Below are positions 23,534-34,794 of a stretch of 64,000 nucleotides of DNA, in pieces. A program made the translations under genes and the position numbers. The stretch lies in contig CBFFRP010000363.1 in the NCBI GenBank assembly GCA_965644295.1, positions 248,001-312,000 of the forward strand, given 5' to 3'. Origin of the DNA: Paraphysomonas bandaiensis (taxonomy: Eukaryota > Chrysophyceae). Numbering within the stretch: the stretch's first letter is position 1; every line of letters starts with the position of its first letter. The notes beneath the pieces are model-generated. The model worked only from the letters and a program-made list of their open reading frames with translations, did not search any database and was not told the DNA's origin.

Positions 23534-25723
23534 CTAAATACGGGTTTCCGAATCTGCTTTATCTAGATTGCTAATAATTTCTTTCTCGTCTATAGATTTA
23601 GAAGCTGAAATCTTTTGATTTAACGAATGAGCAATGTCCTGTACTTCTGTGTATTTCCTCGACATGTGCTGTATACCATCCAACGCATTGGATGCAGCTT
23701 GGTCATTTAAAACCATTGTAGATTTCAAAATCACCCTATTTAATACAACTAATGCATCTCTAACTTCTGCATGGTCACTTGACATATTCCTCATACCATA
23801 CAACGCATTACCGACTGCCTGACCAGTTAATTGTGCATCCGACGCCATAATTCGAGCACTGATAGCCGATAAGATATCCCTAACCTCAGTATGATTGCTA
23901 GACATAGAGCCCATTCCGTACAGAGCATTACCTATAGCCTGTCCAGACAGAGACTCCACACTCTCCGATATTTTAATTGTAAGGGCTGAAAGTAGTTGTC
24001 TAACCTCCTCATGTTCAGACGACATCCCTTTCAACCCATACATTGCGTTTCCCACGGACTGTGCACGCAGTATCTCCTTACACGACGAGACTTTATCAGT
24101 AAGTACAGTCAATAGTTCACGAACTGCGTCATGGTCGCTCGACATATTATGCAATCCATAAAGTGCATTTCCAACCGCCTGTCCATCCCAAGGTCCCTTA
24201 GACTCAGATATCTTGTCGGTTAGTATTGAGATGAGCTGCCTAACTTCCACGTGCCTACTTGAGAGGGATTTGAGGCCATATAGAGCATTACTGGTTGCCC
24301 TCATATCCCATATATCGTTAGCCTGTGCAGTCTTGGCAACAAGGGCGACCAAGAGACTCCTCACTTCGGTGTGCTTACTTGACATTCCGCGCAGTCCATA
24401 AAGTGCATTACCCATAGACACTCCTGGGAGAGAATCATTGGACTCTGTGATTTTATCGGTTAATACAGTGATGAGGTCTCTCACTTCAGAATACTTGCTG
24501 GACATCTCTCTCATACCATACAAACAGTTGCCAATATGAAAAAAACTCAAGGGCTCTTTACACTCAGCAATTTTATACTTGAGCACAGACAAGAGGGTTC
24601 TCACTTCTGCATGCTTACTAGACATTCCACGTAGACCATATAAAGAATTCGCTGCAGCAATAGAGTTCAGGGGTTCGGTACAGTCAGATATTTTCACGGT
24701 AAGAGCAGACAGGAGTTCTCGAACTTCTGGGCAATGACTAGATAGATATCGCAGGCCGTACAACGTATTTCCTACTTCGCGAGCCCCAAAATACGAATCC
24801 GACTCGGCTACTTTGATACTTAGAGTATGAACAAGTTTCTTCACCTCTACGGATTCACTTGACATGTAGCGTAGTCCATATATTGCATTTCCAATGTCCA
24901 TGCCACTCCATACATCATTGCTATTGGATATATGTCTATTGAGAATATTTACCATGATGCGAACTTCAGAATGAGAACTTGACATGTTTCTCATACCGTG
25001 CAAAGCGTTGCTATAAACCCGCGGAGGAAGTTTATCACCCGTACTACTTAGGCGATTGATAATTTGCTGTAAGAGTTTTCTAACTTCTGAACAATCACTG
25101 GACAAGGATTTGAACCCATGCAGGGCAATGCACACTGAGTATATATCCAACTTACACGTAGATTTAGCCATTTTCTCAGACAGGGCAGCCACAAGACTTC
25201 TTACTTCAGCAAAGTCAGACGACATCTGTTTAATGTTGAACAACATGTATTTCAAATCTTTGGAACTTAGTACATCTTTAGATTCACTTATACTACGAGC
25301 CAGTAACCCCGCTAACTGTATCACTTCTGTGTTCCGTTGACCGGTAAATCTATGCACCGAGTTAAGAATCGAGATCACACTGCGCATAGAGAGGTGAGTA
25401 TTCAACTCCTGTACTTTCTTATTGAGGGTTTTGAATAGATTGTTCCCATCCGGATGCCGATCACTGAAAGCTTTCATGACACAGAAGGCCTTATCTATCT
25501 CCACACTGGTCATGGGGCTCTCATCAGTGCTGAGCGCATCTGTTATTGTCTTGATCTGATGAGGAGGGGGGGGAGTTTTGTGTTTACCACAGTTATAGAG
25601 GTACAGAGCGATAGATGCAGTGGAGTTGTCTGTTAGTTTGAGTGTACTGAGAGCCCGACCTCTCCTGCACCCCTCCACACACACTGCACCCACACGCCCT
25701 ATAGCGATACTTCTTATTAACAT
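23534..25723 (-). CDS. Mitochondrial-type protein with fifteen 40-residue helical repeats
   Basis: One uninterrupted 729-aa frame. The first 28 residues (MLIRSIAIGRVGAV..., Arg-rich, no acids early on) look like a mitochondrial presequence. From about residue 120 to 690 the protein is a tandem array of about fifteen 40-aa units. Each unit contains a core like GNALYGLRGMSSKHAEVR, then LLxxLxxKIxES, and a short variable loop. The spacing is exactly 40 in the best-preserved units. The pattern is that of an alpha-solenoid and resembles in general design the OPR, HPR and PPR proteins that bind organellar RNA, but the consensus is different. No catalytic domain is visible. RNA binding in mitochondria is inference from architecture and targeting only. 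Confidence 0.7.
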   Translation of the reverse strand: MLIRSIAIGRVGAVCVEGCRRGRALSTLKLTDNSTASIALYLYNCGKHKTPPPPHQIKTITDALSTDESPMTSVEIDKAFCVMKAFSDRHPDGNNLFKTLNKKVQELNTHLSMRSVISILNSVHRFTGQRNTEVIQLAGLLARSISESKDVLSSKDLKYMLFNIKQMSSDFAEVRSLVAALSEKMAKSTCKLDIYSVCIALHGFKSLSSDCSEVRKLLQQIINRLSSTGDKLPPRVYSNALHGMRNMSSSHSEVRIMVNILNRHISNSNDVWSGMDIGNAIYGLRYMSSESVEVKKLVHTLSIKVAESDSYFGAREVGNTLYGLRYLSSHCPEVRELLSALTVKISDCTEPLNSIAAANSLYGLRGMSSKHAEVRTLLSVLKYKIAECKEPLSFFHIGNCLYGMREMSSKYSEVRDLITVLTDKITESNDSLPGVSMGNALYGLRGMSSKHTEVRSLLVALVAKTAQANDIWDMRATSNALYGLKSLSSRHVEVRQLISILTDKISESKGPWDGQAVGNALYGLHNMSSDHDAVRELLTVLTDKVSSCKEILRAQSVGNAMYGLKGMSSEHEEVRQLLSALTIKISESVESLSGQAIGNALYGMGSMSSNHTEVRDILSAISARIMASDAQLTGQAVGNALYGMRNMSSDHAEVRDALVVLNRVILKSTMVLNDQAASNALDGIQHMSRKYTEVQDIAHSLNQKISASKSIDEKEIISNLDKADSETRI

Positions 25724-26053
25724 CTCTATCGTCTACTCTACCTGTACATGTATTGGAGTGGTGGGTGGTGATAGAGAGCGAGATCTGGAGGCATGGGTGT
25801 GTATATTCCTCCTATAGGCTGCTGGGATGTGTGTGTATGCGGCGGTATGGGGATGTCCATGTGTGTGTATGGTGTACACAGTTCCATATACAGCGTATAC
25901 ATCTCAGTATACAGCAGTATGTCCACTTTCTCATAGCACACACACACACACGCATCTGCTCATATGATTCCGCTCATATGATGCCCTCAGCCTCCACCTG
26001 CTCAAGTCCGTCATCTGCAGCAGTGTTTCCAGTCGTAGAGATATCAAGAAGAC
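25724..26053. promoter_or_regulatory. Bidirectional promoter region between the 40-aa-repeat gene and nicastrin
   Basis: The two start codons diverge across 330 bp. The stretch contains CA/TG tracts (about 25938-25951) and no gene. No defined element is identifiable. Confidence 0.4.
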
Positions 26054-28830
26054 ATGTATATATATCTCGTTCTAGTGCTGTTGTGTGTATATTGCAGTGC
26101 GGACTATGACGGAGACAGCTTTCATGGTTCACTTGAACACACAGTCGACAGCGCGCCGTGTGTTCGGTTATTTACGAACGATAAAGACATCGGATGCCGC
26201 ACCACTGACGACATATCAGTCGGAGCGCTCTATGAGATCCGCAGCAGTGATGATGTCTCTCACATTAAGAGCATTGATGTCGAGTTTGCTCTGGTAGTTC
26301 CCGGTCAGTACTTTGACGGGTCTCTTATCAGTCTTTTAGAGAAGCACAAACCGAAAGGAGTTATAGTGTATGATGAGAACTGGGTGCCTGGTTCTGACGG
26401 CAGGTATTCAATGGATGTTAACACTACTCAAGGGACGGGTACTGCACAAGCAGACTACACCTTCCATAAGAACTATGTATGGAATACTTATGGGAACGGC
26501 GGAATGTATAAATCTTTGAGGTATACGCGGTATATATGTTTTATATGTTTTGTGATTTGGTGGTATACAGTTATCCGGTAGTGCGAGCCTCAGACAACGA
26601 AGTCAGCTACCTTAAACAGTATGTACAGGAATCAGCAATATTTTACCTAATGCACATTTTCATCGCAGCATGTGTTCTGAGAATAGAAAATACGGAATGG
26701 ACGGGAATAGAGTTAATGTAGCAGAATTTAAGTATTATATGGGTAAGAAAAAAGTCACATCAGAGGAATGTTTGGCATGGAGAGATACTTATGGGCACCG
26801 GTACGATCCATGCGTTGAGCGTACGTATCATGTTTGTTAGTTGTTGGAGGAATGTGCACATATATGTGTCGACTTCATAGGAATATGAATTACTTAGAGA
26901 TTAATATATTGGCTCTCGCAGGTCACCACAGTGCTTACCTCTCGGTGGCCTTTCTGTGTGGGCTACAAAAGGTGTTCTGGTAAGCGAAGAGATGATAGAA
27001 TATATTGTGATATAAGTTAGAGTATACAATACCAATTTCTATTCTTTCCCGACACCATGCATGCTATTACCAGTGAATAAATGTATACTTATTACTTTAC
27101 GAGTAGGACGACAGAGATAAGGTTGTGGTGACTACAGGTATAGACAGCGTTTCATTTTTCCATGACCTCTCGTTTGGAGCCAATGATGCCGCCGCATCTA
27201 TTGCGACACTTTTGGCTGCTGCAGATGCCGTCGGCCAATATGTAGGGACTGCAAATCAAACCACTCTTCCTCTACAGCCTCTATTTTTTGCCGCAAATGC
27301 AGAAGAGTGGGGCTACGCTGGTTCTCGTAGATTTGCCAGAGATATTCAGCATGGGTTAGAATGCAACGCGAATGTTGCTGCCAATGCTTCGTCTTCCGGA
27401 TTACCTCTTTGTACTGACCCAATTTACCCCAATACTCTATTCGAACGAATATTATCGGATTCTGTGATTCAGCATGTCGTCGCTATCGACCAAGTCGGTG
27501 TGCTGAATGACGACACTCTTTACATTCACTCCCTTGGGGTGAATACTGACCTGTTTGAACTAATTATTAACTCAACAGAAGGGGTTGAAAATGTAAATAT
27601 TGCTCAATCTTCGGTTCCTCGCCGCATTCCACCAACACCAATGACAAGCTTTCTGCGAGAGAACAATAATTTGAACGGAAAGAGCGTTGTATTAGCAGGA
27701 TACGATGGTCAGTTTAGTGATCCATTGTATCACACTCGGTTTGATTCTGGAAATAAAACTGTATCCGTTGATGATACTGTAAGGTGTGTGTCGTGCATAT
27801 TATGAACTATTATATGGTGACAGGTATATATTGTGTTTCATTCTCCCAAAACCAGATCAGCTACTGCTCTTGCACGTTCCGTGATTGCTGTCAGCGGAGG
27901 GGACCCATCTCTTACACCAGAGGTTAATGCATCTTGGGTGGCTGATATTCTTCAGTGTCTCTTGGAGGACTGGAGTTGTCCCATCATGAGCAAATACGTT
28001 TCCTATGAAACTGCGAATCTGGGAGAGTATTTGGGTGGTACTGTACATTTGGACGCTGGCGAGAGTCCACCGTCGTATTATGTCGGCGTCCTGGAGGCGA
28101 GCACTGGAGGCCTGCCGGTGGTGCAACATGGTCATTACGTATATGGAAGGTAATTTTATACTGTGCAAAGTGCTATGCTCGATATGATATCACAATATTC
28201 TGTCTATAAGTTACCGTTGACATGTTTCAAGGTATACGGGGGAATGGGACGCGAAGCATGATCGAGTCTACGCTGTACCCAATTACCTGGAGGCATTTAT
28301 TCGCACATCACTATCACATCATCTCGGACTGGAGGGTAACACTACTACAGAATGCATGACATCGGCGGACTGTGGAAGCTGTTCGGTGCTGGAATACTCT
28401 GATGTTCAGATGGAATGTGTGCTGGCGCGGTGCCAGTGCCCAAGTGCTTTTTATCATCTCGCCCTTGACCCAGGCACGATAAGTGTAAAACATGTGCATC
28501 GTACAACTTATGATGGACATCACATTGAAATAATATATATTAGTTCTATGGTCTAATGTAGATATGATGTCAATAGGCGTTGAACCAGAAACCACTCCAA
28601 ATTATTTTGAAGTAGTGGATAACACATCAGTGGCGTATACTGAACCATACTGGTCTACCATAAGCACCACTGTCTATCCCACTGCAGGGCGTTCAATATC
28701 CGTCGTGTCACTGGTGGTTGGTATTACTGTGAGTATTCTAAGGTATGACCTCGCTTATATTCTAGCTGTTGTAACAATATTCATAGTATTGCTGGGGGTC
28801 TGTTTGTTAGAGAAAATATGGTTAAGTTGA
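26054..28830 (+). CDS. NCSTN: Nicastrin, gamma-secretase subunit
   Basis: Eight exons: 26054-26520, 26571-26618, 26669-26824, 26922-26979, 27107-27783, 27856-28149, 28232-28482 and 28577-28830. Phases agree and give 734 aa, close to the usual 700. A signal peptide (LVLVLLCVYCSA) opens the protein. The ectodomain has CVRLFTNDKDIGCRTT, CLPLGGLSVW, and an aminopeptidase-like domain beginning DDRDKVVVTTGIDSVSFF with EEWGYAGSRR where the human protein has its DYIGS motif. A Cys-rich segment and a C-terminal hydrophobic span (SVVSLVVGITV... and ILAVVTIFIVLLGVCLL) complete it. Nicastrin is the large glycosylated subunit that gates substrate entry to presenilin. The unusual length of the final hydrophobic region, broken by RYD, may hide an error or a small intron. 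Confidence 0.9.
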
Positions 28831-30431
28831 AAGTTCTTTGAATGATAGTGCTAAAACAGGTTTAGTTAGTTAGTGCTATTAATTGGTAATGCTCAGTATG
28901 GCTAGAATACTCCTCGTTCAGATATTTTTTGCGCTGTAATGATATATAGCAGACATTCAACAAAGGGATTCCTATTACTTTCTACAGTGTGAGTACGCAA
29001 GATCCTGTTAGTTATGATATGACAAAAGCTATGTCTCTATGATTATCAAGGTTTACTAGCTGTAAATATCATTTTTGCGTTATCGTACATTACTGACACC
29101 TACTTTTGCTCTCTTGGAATCTCCCCGCTATACTTTAGAAGTTAAGTAGGCGATTACAACAAACTCATGACTTGAAAGGTTAGTAAGTAAGTAGAAGCAT
29201 CTAATTCTTTGTTTAGTACTTATATTACTGGTGGTAATATATTCCTTTTTTTTGATGCATTAGAGAAATACTGGGAACAGGTAAAATACTGTAAAATATA
29301 TTGATTGGTGGACTGGTCAAATATTCCGTCAACAGTGTTTCTGTTAAAAGAGCTCACAATACACTATTGCAATCAATATTATGACATATAAGAGAAGATT
29401 CTCAACTGTAGGGTGCAAAATGGATATAAATAACCGAGAAATTGATTACAACATTACAAAGGATAATGAAGCTGATGCTGACTATGCGACTCAAAAAATT
29501 AAGAAACGTACAGATCCACGAGTCATTAACGGTTGCCTGGCCCTGGTATGTACTTCCAATACATGGGAATGTCTGTTCAGCACAGCTAAACATATTATAT
29601 CAGTGTTGCGCAAAAGTATCCATCCTACTTAATATGCTGTTGTTTCTGGCTATTCGACAGTTATGGCCGCATACTAGCATATTTCAATTAATTCTTTGAA
29701 TGAATATGGTGATGTTGACCTCACCGATGATGGCTCAGAGGATGAGGTGGATTATTAGTAGCTATAAGCAGCAGTTGGTTTGGTTGTCATGTGATCTTAA
29801 TGACTAATACTGAAAATGAAATCTACGGATGTGTTTACCTACTGATTAGTCATACTAATATATTGTAATTGTATTGTAGGACCGGTTTAAAAAATCCATC
29901 AATACTATTGATGGAACGCTATCTAAAAATAGTATTGCAATATATTGTTCCCTATCCCTGGCTAAGATCGTATGAAAACGATTGGTAGTTGAGATAACAT
30001 GAATTTGTGGAAAATGACAGTGAATGGTGAGTGCATATCAAGTACAGTTAATTAAGTTTTAAACCATCCAAACGCGTCGATGCATATATACATTATATTC
30101 ATCAAATAATAAAGCAATAAAAAGCACAACTGTTGCATTGGTATACTGACATACCAATTATTGTGCGTAAGTACAATACGTTAATAAACAGAAGAGAGTG
30201 CTGCCGGTGCGACTACTATAGCTGATATAAGTATGATCATTGCCTACACTCGAATGCGTATATTTCAGTTTGAGAGGTATTATATTTCGAATGATATATT
30301 CTTATATGCATACAGTCGAAAGAGAGGAATAGAGTTCGATTTAAAATCTTCACTAGAAACAGACAACAAGCGCGACGAAGAGAAAACAAAAATGACAAAA
30401 TAAGTAGAATGCATTCTTATATAGCACACAA
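28831..30431. other. Intergenic region with hAT relic
   Basis: AT-rich DNA with one recognisable item, the hAT transposase remnant at 29381-29758. No other gene or RNA is visible. Confidence 0.5.
29381..29758 (+). pseudogene. Relic of a hAT-family transposase (C-terminal dimerisation region)
   Basis: The frame at 29381-29632 ends in a segment like the hAT C-terminal domain: CLALVCTSNTWECLFSTAKH followed by IISVLRKSIHPT. After a frameshift near 29625 the match goes on in another frame with NMLLFLAIRQLWPH, then an acidic end at 29701-29758. In hAT proteins this region mediates dimerisation and reads roughly SSxxERxFSxAGxxxSxxRxxLxPxxxxxLxFL. No upstream zinc finger or DDE part, and no terminal inverted repeats, were found. 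It is a dead fragment. Confidence 0.6.
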
Positions 30432-31334
30432 CTATATGTCCACAATAACGTACAAATCACAACGATTAGGCTCTACGTGTATTTGCATATTGGAATAAGT
30501 AATGGCTTTAATTTCAGTCCCCTGAGGATTCTTTGACGGATCGTATATATCTCCCAGTCTAGCTATATATTAAAATACTGAATACAAGAGACTGTCACTT
30601 ACGCTTTGACTGACAGGGAGAAGTTTTCTTCATCAAACTCAGTAATTTCAACTCTCTTTACACAAAAGCTATACATTATACAAGAGGTAAGTTCCAGTAT
30701 ATCAAGGTAAAAATATTACCTGTCAGTGCAAAAGCGATACAGCAATTCGTCCATGTAATTGTAGAGTAGAGACTGTATATCATGACCTAACCGGAAGGCA
30801 TAAAGCTTTTCATATTAATTATCGTCAATTTACCTGTCTTCGTAAATGTTATTGTTCGTTCATCATTTATATCAACTGTGGCAAGATCGGTCATGTAATT
30901 AAACATGCATGTGGCCTATCAATCACACCGTCAGTCATTACAGCTACCACAGCATTGTGCATATACCATATGCTCAAAGGCCTCCTTCATATCGCTCCCC
31001 CCTGTACGATACATAACTATACACACAGGTCAACACAGCACTGTAGTTACATGAGTGGCACTGCACATCAGCCGTATGATCCAAATCTGCATATCAGTTA
31101 CACACATATCTGTCTATTGAGGTCACACATACACTCGTAGTTATCTCCATCACATCCGTCCTTTGAACTTAACGTAGCCTGTGCACGGTGAGCATTCGAC
31201 CGGGCAGACACTGCGTCCTCTATAGTGCGCTGATTAGCAGGAACTGCTCGAGCGCTGGACACTACTGCAGGCTCAGATCGGTCTATCTTTCTCTTCGTGC
31301 GTTTGGGTAATGGTTCCCATGACTGGTCTGTCAT
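30432..31334 (-). CDS. Archease, activator of the RtcB tRNA ligase
   Basis: Seven minus-strand exons: 31334-31133, 31086-31051, 31001-30967, 30915-30834, 30786-30720, 30668-30603 and 30558-30432. Two exons are only 36 and 35 nt. All phases agree, giving 204 aa. The archease body matches in order: YEYLDHTADVQCHSWGS, AFEHM, MFNYMTD, a GHDIQSLLYNYMDELLYRF segment, then NPQGTEIKAITYSNMQIH and a C-terminal VIVDI. The Asp of HTAD and the C-terminal acidic residues are the metal-binding type expected. Archease speeds guanylylation of RtcB, needed for tRNA splicing and, in animals, XBP1 splicing. The first 65 residues are extra compared with the family, basic (PKRTKRK) and possibly nuclear-targeting. 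Confidence 0.93.
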
Positions 31335-31734
31335 TGTGCTGTGTATCTAACAGGGTGATGTGGAGATAGTTAGGAGCAGGTGGACTTCTCTCTGCCTCTT
31401 CTCTCTACGCCATTCTCCATACGCACATATACATACACATACATACACCGCACCAGAGCAGCAGCATGTACAGCAGTACAGTACTGGAGTACATACAGTT
31501 GTAAACTACAGATTATTCTCTCTTGTTCAAGTTTTCTTCTTATTTCTATAGAAAACAAGGAAATTTAGAGATTATGAAACCTAGAAAAATATAGTTTTGA
31601 TATGCCATGCCTAGAAGTATGCAGCTATTGTATAGTACACACAGGCGGACACCCTCTGCAGGCATGTACATTACAACTCCAGTCAGTCCCTCCATTGCAA
31701 TGAAGTGATTCACATGGATTAACACTCTACTCTG
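31335..31734. promoter_or_regulatory. Divergent upstream region of archease and the large glycosyltransferase
   Basis: About 400 bp between opposite start codons. It includes short CA-rich tracts near 31425-31450. No promoter motif was recognised. Confidence 0.35.
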
Positions 31735-34700
31735 ATGTTCTCCCGTAAAAAACACAGCGATTATCGTGCAGTGGAGCCCTGCTCTCATCCTCTCATTGAA
31801 CGGGACGGTAAGCCCGTGTACTCTCTGTGGGGACACAGATACTGTCTCAACGACAGAGTCAAACGAAGAGCTGTGCTGACAGTGTGTGCGGTGATATTAA
31901 TCATCAGGCTGCTGTTAAGCTGTCATGAGAGAGGCTCTCATATGGGGTCAGTGGCGCCAATGGTCGATACTGCTGCAAGTCTATCGGACCCGGCACCAAG
32001 AGAGTTCTACTCGATATCTAGCAGACGCTCCAGACATTGTCGCAGTGCCTTTGGCCGAAACATTGACTCAACTTCTGATAATCTGTTGACAGTTATTGCA
32101 TATGCTGGGTCTATCAAGGCGAGTCACCCGGGATATCGCAATTTCATATCTTCCTTACGCACTTCTGGATACAAAGACATTGTCATCAAATCTCCTGCTT
32201 CTGACAGCGAGATACTAAGTCGTAAGGGTCGGGCTAATTTCACAGCTGAGGCATTATTTTGGGTGGAAAGACTCCGCGTCTTCCAGCAGACTGCGGCATC
32301 GTACCCTGCAGATCATGTGCTTATATTCTGTGATGCTTTTGATGTGTTATTCGGTCTTTCTCCTGAATTATTTTTGTCTCGATTTCGTTCCTTAAAAAGC
32401 GATATCGTGTTTTCATCGGAAATGCTCTGCGACACTATTAGCTGTCGCAATGACATGCACTTGACCGACTGGTTTCGTTCCCGCACCCATGCACTGAATC
32501 CATACAAGTATCTTAATGCTGGAATGTTTGCAGGCCGGGCAGGTTCCCTGACAGAATTTATATCATGTGCACTATCTTATGCATCAGCTGGTAGAGATGA
32601 TCAGACCTCCTTCTCTTTCTGCTTCCGCGATTTCTCATCCCCATCCTCTACCTCATCCATCCGCATAACTCTCGATTACTACTCGCTCTTATTCGGAAAT
32701 GTACCCCCCGTGGAGAGTCTATTTCTTAAAGCATGGGATATGGACCATGATAGACACATTCGAGTTACATCAGCCCACAGCAATGAATTTAACCTTACTA
32801 CTACCGTTCCCTTTCTATATCGTAAATATACGTTTACGATCCCAACGGTAGTGAGGAGGCATGCTAGCTGGATGATTGATGAAGACAATAAAAATGAAGC
32901 ACAGGCTTGGTTTGTTAGCCCCGTAGCTATACACTTCCCGGGAATGGCATATCGTCCTACTCAGTACAGTTTATTTAACCCCTGCCAACAATTTTTACGG
33001 TGGCAGTACATCCAAGTAGGTCAAGCGTCTTTTACCCACGGACAACTGCCAAATGCCTTTTATCCTTACTCCCTTATTTCACGAGCATCTGATTCACCTA
33101 GTCGTATAGTACGGGCCTCGATGCCTCACGGTCGAAGACTTGTGTTGTGTTATATTTATGACGTTCTACTTCGTGATCACTATACACTTTCCGATTTCTT
33201 AAGGGCAACTGTCGATCAAACTGAATACGTTCGGATTGACAAGGTGTATGTGTTGCTACTTTCTAGTGAAAATCGGGAAAATGTACAAAGCAGCTTGGCT
33301 CAAGATATTTCAACTTTTGAGAAGTATTTTGATTTGGAGGTAATTACTGTTTCGAACTCTGGGTACTCCACTACGTCTGGAGCAGTCTCGCGCGTACTTC
33401 CAGTTGAAACAGATGCCGAAACTGTAATTATTGTATATCGCGAGAATGGCATAGCTATCCCACAAAACTTTATAGATACACTATACATGACCTTTATGCG
33501 GTCTCCCGGATATGTGTATGGATTTGGAGGATGGAATATAGAGAATAGTAACAATCAGAATGGGAGAGCAGTTGTTATCCGTTCAGCTGGCAAGTGGTCG
33601 ACTGAATATGTTAGTGTGGATGTTCTGGACTATTCGCGAGGCCTCATATTTCAACGAGGAATGGTAGAAGGGGCTGATGATCTGTGGACCAGCAATAACG
33701 AATTTAGTGATGAGTGTTTAGATCGCGGTACACATGCTGATGAAGATGTTCGCTTGTCTGCTCACCTATCAAAGATTGGCGTGCCCCGAGTCCAACTACC
33801 AATGGATGGCAGCCGTCTATTGCCGAAACGGATAGATACCTTAGTAGAAAACGTGAATGTGGCACTCTCACCCTCGATATGCTTTGTGATGCCGTTGCTT
33901 TCAGTGTTTGAGCTGAGCTTAGTACATACAGGGAATGAACAAGACGTCATGTCAAAGAATGGTGGCCGCAGTGGTGAATCTAGTGATTCATATAGTGCCA
34001 ATGCTGAAGCTCCACCTGGTAGCTGTGACATACGAACGTTTGATGCCATTCCTATCGTCGATAATCTTCCTGGATTTTCATGGCAGAGCAATTGGGATCC
34101 TGATAGTTTTACATCTCCCTGTACTGCACACCTCTTGACTCGTATTGCACCAAGCGCAATGACGCTTGGTACTGGGCAATATATGGCCCAGAATCAAACG
34201 CTAAGGTCTCCTGGTGGGTTATATTTCTTGAAGCTTAACAGTGGAGCTCGGTTGTGTCTGTACAACGCTACTCTGTTTCGTCCAGTGGTGTGTCTGGAGC
34301 CTCCTCTAGGGCGACTGGTGCATGGATCGGATACCCATTATGCTGCCCTTCACAATGGTGAGCTCTGTGTATACGCTGGCCAATCTCCTTTATTCGGTAG
34401 CACAAAAACCGATAGTGGACATAGAGAAGTGGAGTGGTGTACTTCTGAAGACTACCCCTCAACGCTCAGTCGGCAAAATCCACACTTCAGTGTAGCTGCG
34501 CAAGGCTGGAAAAAGGTTCCCAAAAGTGGGAAGAAATCACGTATGGATACGATTAAACAGAGGGTTCGAGAAAAGGTTGAGAAAGCAATGTCTAAACACC
34601 TCTCTGATGAAGTATCCGCCTGTCAACAGCGGCGGTCCATTGATAGTCAAAATTGGAATAGCGTTTATCTTCACGTCTCTGATAGTGGAATATTTGGATT

Positions 34701-34794
34701 ATATTATACAGTATCGTCAACGATTTCTCCTAGTGATCTCGTGAAGCCTATAGAGAGAGTTAATGCATTACGAATGGGTAAATGTTTTAACTAG
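31735..34794 (+). CDS. Large type II multidomain glycosyltransferase (PLOD-like GT, second GT-like, lectin-like)
   Basis: A single frame of 1019 aa without introns. A short cytoplasmic tail is followed by one membrane anchor at about 44-60 (AVLTVCAVILIIRLLL), a Golgi type II topology. Residues about 115-340 match the glycosyltransferase domain of procollagen lysyl hydroxylase/glycosyltransferases: FWVERLRVFQ, the acidic FCDAFDVLF motif, DIVFSSEMLC, YLNAGMFAG and DDQTSF. Residues about 460-715 look like a second GT-A-type domain with VYGFGGWNI and HADEDVRLSAHL. Residues about 770-915 resemble a bulb-type lectin (LGTGQYMAQNQTL, SPGGLYFLKL, CLYNA). The protein probably modifies secreted or surface glycoproteins. 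I know of no standard family with this three-part order. The lectin call is weaker than the first GT. Confidence 0.75.
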   Translation: MFSRKKHSDYRAVEPCSHPLIERDGKPVYSLWGHRYCLNDRVKRRAVLTVCAVILIIRLLLSCHERGSHMGSVAPMVDTAASLSDPAPREFYSISSRRSRHCRSAFGRNIDSTSDNLLTVIAYAGSIKASHPGYRNFISSLRTSGYKDIVIKSPASDSEILSRKGRANFTAEALFWVERLRVFQQTAASYPADHVLIFCDAFDVLFGLSPELFLSRFRSLKSDIVFSSEMLCDTISCRNDMHLTDWFRSRTHALNPYKYLNAGMFAGRAGSLTEFISCALSYASAGRDDQTSFSFCFRDFSSPSSTSSIRITLDYYSLLFGNVPPVESLFLKAWDMDHDRHIRVTSAHSNEFNLTTTVPFLYRKYTFTIPTVVRRHASWMIDEDNKNEAQAWFVSPVAIHFPGMAYRPTQYSLFNPCQQFLRWQYIQVGQASFTHGQLPNAFYPYSLISRASDSPSRIVRASMPHGRRLVLCYIYDVLLRDHYTLSDFLRATVDQTEYVRIDKVYVLLLSSENRENVQSSLAQDISTFEKYFDLEVITVSNSGYSTTSGAVSRVLPVETDAETVIIVYRENGIAIPQNFIDTLYMTFMRSPGYVYGFGGWNIENSNNQNGRAVVIRSAGKWSTEYVSVDVLDYSRGLIFQRGMVEGADDLWTSNNEFSDECLDRGTHADEDVRLSAHLSKIGVPRVQLPMDGSRLLPKRIDTLVENVNVALSPSICFVMPLLSVFELSLVHTGNEQDVMSKNGGRSGESSDSYSANAEAPPGSCDIRTFDAIPIVDNLPGFSWQSNWDPDSFTSPCTAHLLTRIAPSAMTLGTGQYMAQNQTLRSPGGLYFLKLNSGARLCLYNATLFRPVVCLEPPLGRLVHGSDTHYAALHNGELCVYAGQSPLFGSTKTDSGHREVEWCTSEDYPSTLSRQNPHFSVAAQGWKKVPKSGKKSRMDTIKQRVREKVEKAMSKHLSDEVSACQQRRSIDSQNWNSVYLHVSDSGIFGLYYTVSSTISPSDLVKPIERVNALRMGKCFN

